Shown here one piece after another: positions 46,118-57,853 of a stretch of 64,000 nt of DNA. This DNA comes from Cryptomeria japonica (lineage: Eukaryota > Streptophyta > Pinopsida > Cupressales > Cupressaceae). Made by a program: the position numbers and the translations under genes. The notes beneath the pieces are model-generated. The model was not told the origin of the DNA and did not search any database. It saw only the letters and a list, made by a program, of their open reading frames with translations. Within the stretch, counting starts at the first letter, position 1. Every line of letters starts with the position of its first letter. The stretch is taken from contig NC_081408.1 of assembly GCF_030272615.1 (NCBI RefSeq), positions 615,350,476 through 615,414,475 of the forward strand, given 5' to 3'.

Positions 46118-47509
46118 ATGGCAGATCCTTTAGTTGAGTTGTTGACTTCACACAACTATCACACCTGGAAGCCCCACATCATAAGGCTTCTCAGGTCATG
46201 AGGGTTGTGGGCTACATTGGATGAGGTTTAGCCAAACCTTCACCATCCTTATGAGGTTCTTATGTACCGGAGCAAGCTGGATGAGGCCATGGGTTTGATT
46301 GCTTTGCATGTCTTCGACAGTCTTCTGTTTCACCTTGATGAGTTGCTTACTCCTCGGGATATGTGGTTGAAGTTTGATTCTCTCTTCTGGAGGGTCAATG
46401 AGATTCAGGCATTACAGATTGAGGTAGAGTTGACTTCATTGTTACCTGATACCTTTCCCACTATTGAGGATTTTTTGAACAAATTCAAGACTACCCGATC
46501 TGTTCTTCAGGGATGTGGAAAGAACGAGACCGATACAGAGTGCATTCATTTGATTCTTTCGAAGCTTTGGGGTCCCTTTTAGTTTTTTGCCTCTGCTTTC
46601 TACTCCACCATGGATGGTTTGGGTACTAATTTCACCATGCCTGCCTTTGATGTCTTTTGTGAGCGCTTGTCTCGTGAGCAGTCTCATCTTTCTCAGTTGG
46701 ATACCCTCTTAGGCTCCAAGAACAAAGCATTGGTTGCTCAGTCCTCTAAGGAGAAGGACAAACAGAAGCAGAAATTGAAGCAGAAAAAGCCTTCTACAGG
46801 TAGTGAGAATTCCTCCAAGCCTGCTCCTAAGTCTGATTCAAAACCTGTTCCTCCCAAACAAGGGAAATCTTCACAGTCTGGTGAGTCTTCCTCCAAGACT
46901 AAGAAGAAATCATCAGACACTTGCAGTTTTTGTGGAAAGGACGGACATCCAGTTTCTAGGTGTTGGAAACAATTAGAGGCTTTAGAGGAAGTCATGCAGC
47001 AACATCACATTTCCTCACCTCAGGCATCTTCTCCTTCCACAGGGAAAGGTCATGCTCTCACTGCTAGAGCTTCAACCTCTGGGTCCACTTGGATTCTAGA
47101 TTCTGGTGCTTCTCACCATATGACACACACTCAGCAGTTGGTTACTTCTCTTGCCTCTTGTGGTATTTCACAGATTGCAATGGGTGACTCAGTTCAGCTT
47201 TCCGTCTTGGGTTCAGGTTCTGTCTCTTTGGATGGGGGTGCTCTACAGGATGTTCTGGTTGTCCCTGGCATCTCGACAAACCTCCTGTCCATTTATCAGA
47301 TTTGCCACTCTGGCTCTGGTAAGACAGTTGAGTTCTCACCACATGATGTGGTTATTCGGGACCTCCATGACCCTGATTTGGTTGTGGCTTCTGGTAGTGT
47401 GGATTCTACATCTCGTCTCTACAGATTTGATGAATTTGAGCCCTCTTCGGGTACAAGTTCATCTCTCATAGCACATGCAGATTCAGTGAGTAAGCTTTGG
47501 CATGAGTGA
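46118..47509 (+). pseudogene. H: gag and protease
   Basis: The ATG at 46118 opens MADPLVELLTSHNYHTWKPH. Stops lie near 46198, 46229 and 46580, all in the same frame. The gag core spans 46262-46580 (LTPRDMWLKFDSLF). A Lys/Ser-rich stretch and a CCHC knuckle CSFCGKDGHPVSRC (46922-46963, intact) follow. The protease motif is WILDSGASHHMTH (47089-47127). The pre-integrase segment ends LWHE, with a stop where Arg of LWHERLGH is expected (TGA for CGA). Confidence 0.92.
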
Positions 47510-48640
47510 TTGGGCCATGTCAATTACAGATATCTTCAGCAGATGAGTACACAGGCACTTGTTCTTGGGCTCCCATAGATTTCCTGGACTGATGGTGTTT
47601 GTCATGGTTGTGTTCTTAGCAAGCATCACAGAGATCCCTTTCCGAAAGGGAGAGCCTCTCATGCTTGGCACCCTTGGAGTTGATTCACAGTGATCTCATG
47701 TCATTTCCCACTCTTTCTTTTTTAGGGGCCAAGTATGTACTCACATTTATTGATGACTTCTCCAGACGCACATGGGTGTACTTTCTTAAGTATAAGTCTG
47801 ATGTCTTTGATTCATTTCGAATCTTCAAAACATTTGTCAAGAAGCAGTCTGGCTGTTCTATTCGGTGGATACATATAGATAATGGGGGGGAGTATGTGAA
47901 TTAGGCTTTCAAATATTTTTGCGCCGAGCATGGTTTGTGGCATCAGTTTACTATTCCCTACACCCCTCAGCAGAATGGTGTTGTTGAACGCAAGAACAAA
48001 ACTTTACGGGAGATGGTGAATTGTATGATTCAGTCCAGGTCCATGGATTCATCTTTTTGGGCTGAGGCAATCAATTGTGCCAACTATATTCAAAATCGGA
48101 TGCCTCACAAGGCTATTTGACATGACTCCTGAGGAGGCTTGGTCTCATGACAAGCCTGATGTTTCCTTTTTTTGGGTATTTGGTAGTGAGGCAAGGGCCT
48201 TTATTCCTGATGCTCAGAGGAAAGCCATGGAGTGGAAGAGCCGACCACTCATTTTTGTTGGCTACTGTGAGGATGTTAAGGCATATAGGTTGTTTGATCC
48301 TGATTCCAGAGAGGTCCTATTTCGATGGGATGTTCAGTTTGATGAGCGTCTTCCCACAGTGGATACCCTGACTCCAGTGTCTACTCCTCTACCTACTCCG
48401 GCCACTGCACCACTTCAGGATCTTTTTGAGGCTGATTTTGATGATGGTGCTGATGATCCACCATCCCCACCTCCACCTACTCCACCTCAGATGCCCAAGT
48501 GGGCTCGCCTTACTATTGTAGTGGCAGGTCCTCTAGCTGGTGACCCTTCACATACTCGTTGCACTCATTCTCACATAGTGGGTTCTAGTCTTTTGAGTCA
48601 TGCTATTTCAGATGATCCTCAAACATTTTCAGAGGCGATA
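47510..48640 (+). pseudogene. H: integrase
   Basis: The zinc-region remnant LGHVNYRYLQQ and CHGC leads, after a frame change, to ELIHSDLMSFPTLSFLGAKY (Asp). HIDNGGEYVN (Asp) and QQNGVVERKNKTL (Glu) follow, so all three catalytic residues are kept. A stop at 47902 and a frameshift near 48100 break the frame. The C-terminal half (PDVSFFWVFGSEARAFIPD, then FVGYCEDVKAYRLFDPDSRE) is followed by a Pro-rich linker (PPSPPPPTPPQMPKW). Confidence 0.92.
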
Positions 48641-50150
48641 GGTCACCCTGAGTGGGATTGTGCTATGGAGGAGGAGTATTCTTCTTTGATGAGGAATCAT
48701 ACATGGGATCTCTGTCCTCTTCCTAAGGGCAGAGAGATGGTTAGGTGTCGCTGGTTGTTTTGCACTAAATATGGTACTGATGGTTCCATTGATAAGTACA
48801 AGGCACATCTTGTTGCGAAGGGTTTTTCATAGGTTGAGGGTATTGATTACTCTGAGACATTTGCCCCTGTAGCCAAGATGAATTCCATTCGCTTTGTACT
48901 CTCTCTTGCAGCTTCTCGGCGTTGGCCTATTTTTCAGATGGATGTGAAGAGTGCATTCTTGCACGGGGATCTACAGGAGGAAATCTACATGGAACAACCT
49001 CAGGGATTTGTGCAGGATAGTTCTTTGGTTTGCAAACTTCGGTGTTCATTGTATGGTCTCAAATAGGCCCCTCGGGCTTGGTATGAGAAGATGGACTCTT
49101 TCTTGCTCTCCATTGGGTTCTCCCGCAATCATTTTGATCACACCATCTACATTCAGCTTCTTGAGGGTGACATTTTGGTTCTTGTACTATATGTTGATGA
49201 TCTTCTCATCACGGGTAGCTCATCCTCTATGATTCAGCATATTCAGCGTGCCTTGATGGATCAGTTTGAGATGACAGATCTCGGTCCCTTGCACTATTTC
49301 CTTGGTCTTCAGGTGATTCAGTCTTCTGATGGGATCTCTCTCTACCAGCAGAAGTATGCTCTTGACATGCTTCAATGCTTCGGCATGCTTGATTGCAAGC
49401 CTTCTCCCACACCATTTCAATCAGGGGTTGTTTTGACCATAGCTTGTCCCACTCCTTCAGTTGATTCTACACTTTACAGGCAGTTGGTTGGCAGTTTGTT
49501 GTACCTGACTCACACCCGTCCTGATATTTCCTTTGCGGTTGGTTTTGTCTCTCGCTTCTCCCATGATCTTCATGAGAGTCATTGGCAAGTTGCCAAACGT
49601 ATTTTGAGGTACATTCAGGGCACTAGTTCTCATGGCATTCATTATACATCAGGGGAACCACACATTGTTGGTTACACTGACTCAGATTGGGCTGGTGATG
49701 TCACTAATCGGAAGTCTACTTCCGGCTTTGTTTTCTATCTTGGCTCTGGTCCTATCACATGGTCTTGCAAGAAGCAGACTGCTCATGCATTATCATCTAC
49801 AGAGGCTGAGTACCGCTCTGCTGTGCTCGCTAGTCAGGAGATCCTATGGCTTCGACAGTTGATGACTGAGTTTGGTTTTCCTCCTGATAGTCCCACTATT
49901 CTTTGGTGTGACAATCAAAGTGCTATTCATATATCCCGCAACCCAGTAGAGCATCAGCAGATGAAGCACATTGAGCTTCACATGCATTTCATCTATCAGT
50001 TGATTCAGGATGGTGTTCTCATTCTGGAGTACATTCCCACTTCTGAGTAGGTTGCAAACATCTTCACGAAACCTTTTGCATCGCCGCGCTATCTTCAGTT
50101 GCACTCTATGATCGAGGTGAAGGAAGTTGTCCTTGGGGGGTCTTTATGAG
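48641..50150 (+). pseudogene. H: reverse transcriptase and RNase H
   Basis: The RT fingers (MVRCRWLFCTKYGTDGSIDK) are followed by a stop at 48830, then YSETFAPVAKM and [21 protein letters not shown] stop at 49064 replaces Gln in GLKQAPRAW. YVDDLLITG is intact (about 49191). RNase H has YTDSDWAGD, SSTEAEYRS and WCDNQSAI, all catalytic residues kept. A stop at 50048 lies before VANIFTKPF, and the frame continues to about 50147. It is the best preserved RT in the window. Confidence 0.94.
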
Positions 50151-50351
50151 GCCTTCCTTCCTTCTTCTTCTTTCAGCATGCTCTTTTATCTCTTTTTGGA
50201 GAGGAGTTTTTTCCCACTGGGTTTTCTCCTTTTTCTCCGTTTCATAGAGATTTCATTGTATTTGGGTACCTGATCAGGCCTTGTTGCCGGGACCCATCTT
50301 TCATGCTTTTAGTAGTTGTTCTAGGTTTTAGCTTCTCCCTAAGTCTAGCTT

Positions 50352-50360
50352 AAGGGGGGG
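50352..50360 (+). other. H: polypurine tract
   Basis: AAGGGGGGG directly precedes TGTTAGAG of the 3' LTR. The 200 bases between RNase H and this tract hold no gene. Confidence 0.93.
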
Positions 50361-50732
50361 TGTTAGAGTAATTGGGTCTTTACTTGATTAATTAAACATT
50401 ATTTGTTTAATTCTTTAAGTTTCCAATTATCTTTGTACACTTAAGCTAACTTTAGGTGCATATAATTAATTATTTTAATTAATTATTATGTGCAAACCTA
50501 GGGTTTTCCCTTTTTAGGGTTTCTTGACCTATTAAAGGTTACTTTTTATTTTCATTGTATCATCTTTTCAATATACATTTTTTCTGGTGAATTGGAGCTC
50601 TCTTTTTTGGAGAATATTTCTCCTGTGTTTTTTCTTGTTCTTCAGATTTTGCTTCATTGCTTCTTGTAATAGGTTATTCGGCTTGCAGAAGATCTTCAGG
50701 CTATTGTGGGGTTGTATTTCTCAACTCCTATA
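50361..50732 (+). repeat. H: 3' LTR
   Basis: Partner of 44485-44859, followed by the ATTGG target duplication at 50733-50737. Confidence 0.95.
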
Positions 50733-51592
50733 ATTGGAATCCAAGAAAATTGAGAGGGGTGGGGGTGAATCAATGTTCTATCGATTATAATATTTTTAGC
50801 CATATTAACAAACCCAATTATTAACCGGTATGCATAAAATAAAGTAACAAGAAGTAATATCAATGCAACCACAAGAATCAACACCATATTACAGATATTT
50901 ATATGTGGAAAACCTTAAAGAGGAAAAAACACGGTGGGATTGGTGACCCACAATATCTATCCACTGGCCAAATGAATAAATATTACAAGAGAGGCCTACA
51001 CATGCAGGAAGGCACATGGCCTAGAGCCTACTGCTCATCACAAAAGGAGCCTCACTAACTACATATCCAAAACATTGGATTACAAACAAAAATTAAACTT
51101 AGTGTGTGCATCTGCTATGCTGGATGAGTTCCGATTTAAGCATTGTCTGTACCGGTTTATACTGTAACCTCCCTTACCAGTAACTTAGATTGCTTCCCAA
51201 ACCTTTAGAGAAATAATCAAGACCGATTATAGATCTTTACGTTTGCATTCTATCGATCAAGATCTCGCTAGCATAATCTATCACATCACTTATCTGTCAT
51301 GTCTCTAAAATGACCTAACCTGGAATGACTTATATACCCATTTACATGAATAAACACAAGTGCCTTATGCTAGCTTACAAATATATTTCAAAAGATAAGA
51401 TACATGTCAGCCCCCAAAAAATATAAACATAAAAAAAATGACCGTTGTCGCTTCCACGCTTGCCAAATCAATCTCCTATGTCGACCTTAGAATAATGGTT
51501 CCAAGTTTGTAGGTTACATGTGTTTTGGTTCCTTGAATGCCAATGAAGTGAATGTCAGTTACCTTGATTGCCAGATCTCTCATGAAGTGTGT
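50733..51592 (-). repeat. K: 3' LTR, main part behind H
   Basis: The LTR starts at 44479 (TATTGG), is cut by H and goes on here as ATTGGAATCCAAG. It has a G-rich block near 50756-50768 and GGAAAACC...AAAAAACACGGTGGG near 50908-50938. It matches 56121-56980 and 55025-55433. The match ends at GAAGTGTG near 51592, before the normal ...GCCAACA end. Confidence 0.85.
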
Positions 51593-51682
51593 TTTTTCTA
51601 TTGCCTCAACCTCATGAACTTCAATTGTTTCAACATCAATTACCAAAGGTAAATTGTTTACCAGTTTATTGATCTCAACATC

Positions 51683-53466
51683 CTATACATGTGTTACTGC
51701 CAGAGAAATGTCCTCAATTATTTTATGTTCTAAAACCGGTGGATCTCCAACTAGTATACCTTTACCCATAGCATCAACTGGGATGTCTGAAATGTCAGAC
51801 TTAGGAGGAGTATCCGATGATGTAAAGAAATCTGGTTTGTTAACAAAAATTTTAACACATGCCTCTTGTGTTTCTTTGACAATTTCATTTACTCTCCCCA
51901 CCATAAGACTTACATGCCTGTGTCTACTCCAAAAAATTATTTTATTAGCAAAATCTACACACTGTTGCATTTCTTCTTTAGTTATAGCACCACAAACAAT
52001 CAAGAAATTCTTGAACCTTAATATGCTTATCTTCCTCAATAGTAAACAATATCCTATCATCTAACTTATTATATAAATCTATCGGTGTTTGAGTCTCAAT
52101 CTCAATTAAAGCTTTCTTATATATATATCTACGTATAACAAAATTAATTCCTCTATCTCCTTTTGTTCCTTATCATCCATATCATCATAATAATACTATA
52201 TATTACTCAAAATACCATCCTTTATAATTTGATCAATTAGTTCAATAACAGAAAGAGGACCAACAACCTTAATACTTCTACCGGATTTAAGAATTTTATC
52301 TAGATCTGATTCTTCTTCTTTGCAGTTCCAAAAGTTTTCTCCTTTTCATCAACTGGGGCATGTATAAGCATATTGGCATAAAGATCCAAGATCTGTGCAT
52401 CAACCTCATAGCTCATTTCAGTAATCGAGATTGATCTAGGTTGCACTGCCTCCATTAAAGTTTCATCCTTCTTGACCATGAAGCATATGTCGGTAGAGTA
52501 TTTGTCAACTATATGCTTAGGTATCCTTTCCCTCTTCTTCATTTCTTTCTGAAATGCTTTGAAATAACCCCACACAATGGAGTCTCTATCTTGTCCGAAA
52601 TTCCTCAATGCATCCTTAATTTGTTTTCCTACCAGTATATCAAAAGCCCATTGCCTCTTACCAGATCCTCGTATGTCATTTAAAAAGAAAAGCATTAAAT
52701 AGATAATGAGATTTCCATACCAGAATGTACCTTTATTTTCTCCCTTAATCTTTCCCAAATTCAAAATCAATTCATCGCACATCCATCGACATAGATCATG
52801 TTTCTCATTTTCCTTGACCATCTTGTGTGCACAAAAGATACAAGAACTAGAAATAGAGTTCAATTGGTTTGATTGAGTTACATTATATCCGATCACCATG
52901 CTTGTAAATTGAACATATTTGTTATTGATGGTGCTAATCCACATTGACCGATTGTCAAAGGTCACACCGGTTAGCTTGTTCACTTTATTGTTCAAAATCT
53001 TCATCTTATCCAGTGTGTGTCCGACCTAGGGTAAGCCGATGATGGCACAAATCACCTCCTTGGTGATTTTGTAGGGTCGGTGAAGCCACATGAATTCGAC
53101 ATGGACTTGAGTCAACACGTACCAAATCATCTCATCATCAAACTCGGACATCTCCAGAATATCGATGAAACCCTAATCCTTCACAATTTGAAATTTTGGT
53201 TTGATCAATCCATCTTTGTTCAACAAAGTGGACAAGTACATTGATTTAGTCTCTGATGATCTGAGATCCTCTAGAGTACAGTGGATATATGCTCTTAGAT
53301 CTTCCACATAGAGAATTCTGTCAGGAATCCTAGAAAATGCATCGATAGAGTCATCGACCTTTGCAATTTGAGGGTATTGCTTTAATTCCGAACGTGGATG
53401 ATCCTTAATATCCACCACAACAATGATAGCAACATCTGCCAAAGTGGGAGCAGATCCAAAAGCCAT
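51683..53466 (-). pseudogene. K: second reading frame, unrecognised protein
   Basis: It starts MAFGSAPTLADVAIIVVVDI at 53466 and continues in one frame to 52300, with only two stops (near 53173 and 53035). A further segment in another frame (52060-51683, MIGYCLLLRKISILRF) looks like its continuation after a frameshift. Features: a WYVLTQVHVEFMWLHRPYKI stretch, KITKEVICAIIGLP, a paired-Cys segment (CIFCAH) followed by DLCRWMCDEL, and a Lys/Glu-rich part. No RT, integrase, protease or transposase motif is visible. It could be a protein of non-autonomous elements or a captured host gene. I do not recognise it. Confidence 0.62.
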
Positions 53467-53878
53467 TCCAATTTCAAAAAAATACCTTGAAAATAGAGAA
53501 AATACCTCACAACCTAAGCCAGTGAAAACCTTTGAAAATCCACTAAGAAAATACTGGAAATCGCTGAAAAATAATCTTAATCGCCTTGATCGCCTTAAAA
53601 TCGCTCTGCTTCACTCTGAGTGTTGTGTGTTTAGAAATGAAGTAAATATTCCTTTTTAATTTATTAAACCTTAATTTCTTATTGACATTAATGTGTGTCG
53701 ACATATCCTACTGGATTCAAAATCCATTATCTCAATGCTGGATAAACTCCAGACTGGCTTCACCAAGATAAGCTTTTAGACCACTATTGGGGGAAATGCA
53801 AAATCTATCATTAGTTTGCCTGCCCCTAAGGCTAAACCCTTAGTTACCAGATGAGTTTCCTTCTGGTTCAAGAACATT
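53467..53878 (-). other. K: spacer between the two reading frames
   Basis: This is non-coding, with CGATCAAGGCGATT-like text near 53575 that resembles an untranslated leader. An internal start site for the second frame is possible but cannot be shown. Confidence 0.5.
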
Positions 53879-54956
53879 CTACTCTACCCGTTGAGTAACA
53901 AGGGAATTTTCCTCTGTCGATTGATCTTTAGGCTTCCTAACCCACTGTTTAGCATGAGCTTGCCGGATTTCATCAACCTTTTGCTTTCCCTTCTCATTGG
54001 ATGTGTCATTCCCTTTCGATGTATTCTCACTTCTACAATATTTAGCAATGTGTCCTATTTTATTGCATGCATAACAAGTAACATTGTTCTTTTGAATTGC
54101 CTTGTTGAATCCTTGACCATTCTTTGACCTACATTGATTAGCCATATGTCCAAACTTTCCACATGCATGACATCTCACATTCATTATACAATCTTCTGTC
54201 CTATGACCATACCTTTTACAATTTGAACACTGGCCAGGAACTGCATTATTATTTTGATTTGCTCTATTTTTGCATTGACTTTCTCTATGACCAAACTTAT
54301 TGCAGACAAAGAATCTACCATTAAATTTGTGTGCATTGGGCTGCCTTACCAGTGATCTCTAATTTCAGTTGTCTGGTGGATTCTTTCAAATGTGCAGTAC
54401 CAGAGCTTTCTTCATGCTCAAATCCAAGACCTCTAGTGTGTCCAGTGTCTCTTTGATCCTTCAATAATTCATCAAGCTTTCCAGAAATGACCCTGAACTT
54501 TTCTTTGCATTCATTTACAACATCCCGATAACTTCTTAGGATTGTCACCATTCTTTCCAACTCTTGCTCATTATTCTATGATTGTACCAATTTAGTTCTT
54601 AACACATCATTCTCATACACCAACCTAATGCATTCCTTAGATCTTTCTTTCAGAGATATAGCAATATTTTCTTCATTCTTCTTTTGATCTTTAGTCTCCT
54701 TGGACATCCTCATGGTCATGTCTTGCATTTCATTCTTCATCACACCATTCTCCTGACTTATATTCTGATATAATTCCTTAAGAGAATTATTCTCTTCATC
54801 ATTTAGACTTTGTAAAAGTTCCTTCCTTTTACCTTGAGTAGATGATAACATCTCCTACAAGATACAAATGAAATCCTTTGCATAATTCAACTCATCTTGC
54901 AGCTTCAAGTTCTTCAACCTTTCAACTTCAAGTTTCTTCTGTAGACTTATCTCCAT
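53879..54956 (-). pseudogene. K: coiled-coil and four-zinc-knuckle protein (gag-like)
   Basis: The probable start is MEISLQKKLEVERLKNLKLQ at 54956. Heptad-rich segments cover 54956-54440 (LQDELNYAKDF, SLKELYQNISQENGVM). GLGFEHEESS follows, then a row of CCHC knuckles: first one decayed (FFVCNKFGH, leading Cys lost, about 54310), then CSNCKRYGHRTEDC, CHACGKFGHMANQC and CYACNKIGHIAKYC. The tail is basic. Stops at 54855, 54576 and 54321 and a frame change break it. Four knuckles is more than the one usual for copia gag. RNA binding is inferred from the knuckles. Confidence 0.75.
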
Positions 54957-55010
54957 GGATTCTGGATTTAGGATCTTCCTCAAGTTGTTAGACTTATATC
55001 GAGGCACTAG

Positions 55011-55022
55011 GCTCTGATACCA
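55011..55022 (-). other. K: primer binding site, initiator-Met tRNA type
   Basis: The minus strand reads TGGTATCAGAGC exactly, two bases from the LTR start TATTGG. Confidence 0.92.
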
Positions 55023-55024
55023 AT

Positions 55025-55433
55025 TATTGGAATCTAAGAACACTGAGAGAGGGGGGGTGAATTAGTGTTTTGGCGGTTAAAATATTTTTAGCCTTACTAA
55101 CAAACCCAATTATTAACCGGTATGCATAAAAGAAAGTAACAACAAGTAATATCGATGCAACCACAAGAATCAACACCATAACATAGTTATTTATACGTGG
55201 AAAACCTCAAAGAGGAAAAACCATAGTGGGATTAGTGACCCGTAATATCTATCCACTGTCCAAATGAATAAATATTACAAGAGGGGCCTGCACATGTAGG
55301 AAGCCACACTACCTAGAGTGCACTACTCATCGGAAAAGGAGCCTCACTGACTAGAGATCCAAAACACTGGATTACAAATAAAAACTGAACTTAGAGTGTG
55401 CATCTTCTATATTGGATGAGTTCTGGTTTAAGC
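55025..55433 (-). repeat. K: 5' LTR, truncated
   Basis: This matches the first 410 bases of the LTRs at 50733 and 56121, then stops at GGTTTAAGC and passes without a gap into gag of F. Like the 3' LTR of K it begins TA instead of TG. Confidence 0.87.
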
Positions 55434-56120
55434 TGGACAAGACTAAATTGAAGGGTTCAACATTGACTTGGTGGAATTCCTCCTAGTTAGAAAGGTTGAG
55501 AAGAGGAAATCCCAAGATAACACTTAGGATAGAATGGTAGCATAGGTGAAGGCCCAATTTCTATCGAGTGATTGTGAGGTCCAAATTTTTAGGATGTTAC
55601 AATACCTAAAGAAGAAAGAAATGGATGTGATGACATATACAGAGGAGTTTCATAAATTGAGCCTGAGTGAAGCACACCATGAAGATGAAGTGGAGAAAAT
55701 AACAAGGTATATGAATGGGTTGAGACATAGCATACAAGATGAATTGAGTCTAACTACCCCTAGGAGTGTAGAAGAATGTTTTTTAGTTAGCCAAAAAATA
55801 AGAAGAGAAGGTTAAAAGGAGGCTGGAGTAGGAGGTTAGGGGTAGAGGAAAGAACAATAGAGGAAGAGGAAACTTTGGAGGAGGTAGGACACAATTCCAA
55901 AAACATCAAGGGGAGAATAGTGGACATCAAGAACAAACCAATGAGAAAAGAGGTGGATTCAAGGGCAGGAGATCTAACATAAGAGGCAGATTTGGAAACC
56001 AAGGAAGAGGATCAAATACATTCTCAGGGAAGTGTTTTCAATACGGCCAAATTGGTCACCCTGCTTGGAGATGCCCAAACAAACCAAGTACAAGCTCATA
56101 TGGAAGAGAAAGGAGGACGT
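55434..56120 (+). pseudogene. F: gag, second copy (C-terminal half)
   Basis: From LKGSTLTWWNSS onward it parallels 43800-44478: MDVMTYTEEFHKLSLSEAHH, TRYMNGLRHSIQDELSL and SVEECFLVSQK. Then comes an Arg/Gly-rich part (GRGKNNRGRGNFGGG) and the knuckle CFQYGQIGHPAWRC, with the second Cys changed to Tyr. It breaks off at the same base as the first copy, GAGGACG, and is followed by a K-type LTR as there. It has fewer stops than the first copy. Confidence 0.85.
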
Positions 56121-56997
56121 TGTTGGAATCCAAGAACACTAAGAGGGGGGGGTTGAATCAGTGTTATGTCGGTTAGAATATTTTTATCCTTATTAACAAA
56201 CCCAATTATTAACCGGTATGCATAAAAGAAAGTAACAACAAGTAATATTAATGCAACCACAAGAATCAACACCATATTACACATATTTATACGCGGAAAA
56301 TCTCAAAGAGGAAAAACCAAGGTGGGATTGGTGACCCACAATATCTATTCAATGGCTAAATGAATAACTATTATAAGAGGGGCCTGCACATGCAGGAAGG
56401 TACACTACCTAGAGCGCACTGCTCATCACAAAAGGAGCCTCATTGACTACAGATCCAAAACACTTGATTACAAACAAAAACTAAACTTAGTGTGTGCATC
56501 TGCTATGTTGGATGAGTTCTGGTTTAAGCACTGTCTATACCAGTTTATATTGTAAACTCCCTTACCGGTAACTTAGATCGCTTCCCAAACCTCTAGACAA
56601 ATAATCAAGACTGATTACAGATATTTATATTTGCATTCTTTCGATCAAGATCTCTCTCGCATAACCTATCACATCACTTATCTCTCATGTCTCTAAAATG
56701 ACCTAACCCGAACTAGCCTATATACTCATTTACATAAATAAACACAAATGTATTATGTCGGCTTGCAAAAATATTTCAAAAGATAAGACACATGTCGACA
56801 CAAACAAAATATAAACATAAAATAATATGACTATTGCACTTCCACACTTGTCATATCAATCTCCTATGTCGGTCTTAGAATACCGGTTCCAAGTATACCG
56901 GTTACATGCCTGTCAGTTCCCTTAATTTTGGTGAAGTGAATGCCGGTTAACTTCTTTGTCGGATCTCCCATGAAGTGTGTTGTTATTAATGCCAACA
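56121..56997 (-). repeat. K-type solo LTR
   Basis: It starts TGTTGGAATCCAAG and ends ATGCCAACA, 877 bp with proper TG...CA ends. No internal sequence is attached on either side. The flanking 5-mers (GACGT, CCTAG) do not match. It lies between gag and protease of F. Confidence 0.82.
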
Positions 56998-57002
56998 CCT
57001 AG

Positions 57003-57853
57003 AACCTAGATGAGTGTGAATTGCCAACAACCGCAAGTTGTTCATGAGGAAGAGGCGGAGAGTGTGAACTCACCATCATTGCTTGTAGAACCTGTGGTAG
57101 GGGAAAACTTACTCATGAGGATGACATTGATCAAGGTCCCAACCTTTCAAGGAACCACCACAAAGAAAATATTTGTTTAGAACCACATGTATGGCATAAG
57201 GAAAGGTATGTAAAGTGGTAGTTGATTCTGGTTCCACTGATAATTTAGTTATAGTAGAGATGGTAGAAAATTTAAAACTAAAGAGGATCCCTCACCCCAC
57301 ACCATATAAGGTGTCTTGGCTAAATAAGGGTCAGAAATTACTTGTCAATGAACAGTCTTGGGTAGAGTTATGTACCGATCCTTATGAGGATAAAAGTTTG
57401 TCTGATATCATTCCCATGGATGTGTGCAACATCCTACTTGGTAGGCCTTGGCAGTATGATAGGGAAGCCCAACATGATGGAAAGAAGAATGTCTTTGTCA
57501 TCAAGAAGGGGGGAGTATCTTATACCCTTACCCCAATAAAGGAAGATGAGAGTGCATTCCATGAAGGACCTAGTGTAATGGTGGTGAAGGAGAAGGATTT
57601 TATGAAGAACCTAGAAGAAGAGGAGTGTGGATACACCATTGTGGGGAAACCAATCTCAGAAGAAACAAAGAATGACAACAAGGAAGTACCTAAAGAGGTG
57701 CAGACCCTACTTGATAAGTATGAAGGTATAGTAGTGAAGGAATTACCTAATTATTCTCCTCCCATCCATGATGGGAGTCATCATATTGACCTAATTCTTG
57801 GTGCAAGTCTTCCCAACAAGGTGACATACAAAATGACACCTCAACAAAAGTGA
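57003..57853 (+). pseudogene. F: aspartic protease region
   Basis: The linker (EEEAESVNSPSLLVEPVV) and the VPTFQGTTTKKIFV segment, with stops near 57178 and 57211, precede VVVDSGSTDNLV (active site DSG, about 57217-57250). PHPTPYKVSWLNKGQKL and PMDVCNILLGRPWQYDREAQ, the conserved end of chromovirus proteases, follow. The connector to RT carries LLDKYEGIVVKELP. It is open from 57212 to 57853. Confidence 0.88.

Larger units (their letters stand above)
44485..50732 (+). mobile_element. Element H: complete Ty1/copia retrotransposon, plus strand
   Basis: 372-375-bp LTRs, primer site 44860, gag-PR-IN-RT-RH in normal copia order and purine tract 50352-50360. Perfect target duplications ATTGG lie at 44480-44484 and 50733-50737. 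The LTRs differ at about a dozen positions plus a 3-base indel, roughly 97 per cent identity. Two frameshifts (near 47655 and 48100) and about eight stops inactivate it, but all catalytic motifs of IN, RT and RNase H are still present. It sits within the first bases of the 3' LTR of K. Confidence 0.95.
44479..55433 (-). mobile_element. Element K: copia-like non-autonomous element, minus strand, carrying H
   Basis: 3' LTR 44479-44484 plus 50733-51592, interior 51593-55024, primer site 55011-55022, 5' LTR 55025-55433 (truncated). The interior encodes a coiled-coil/zinc-knuckle protein and a second unrecognised protein, but no RT, integrase or protease was found. The 3' LTR lost its last bases and purine tract. 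It inserted in the gag of F. Because of the truncation and the nearby gag duplication, no clean target duplication is visible. Confidence 0.78.
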
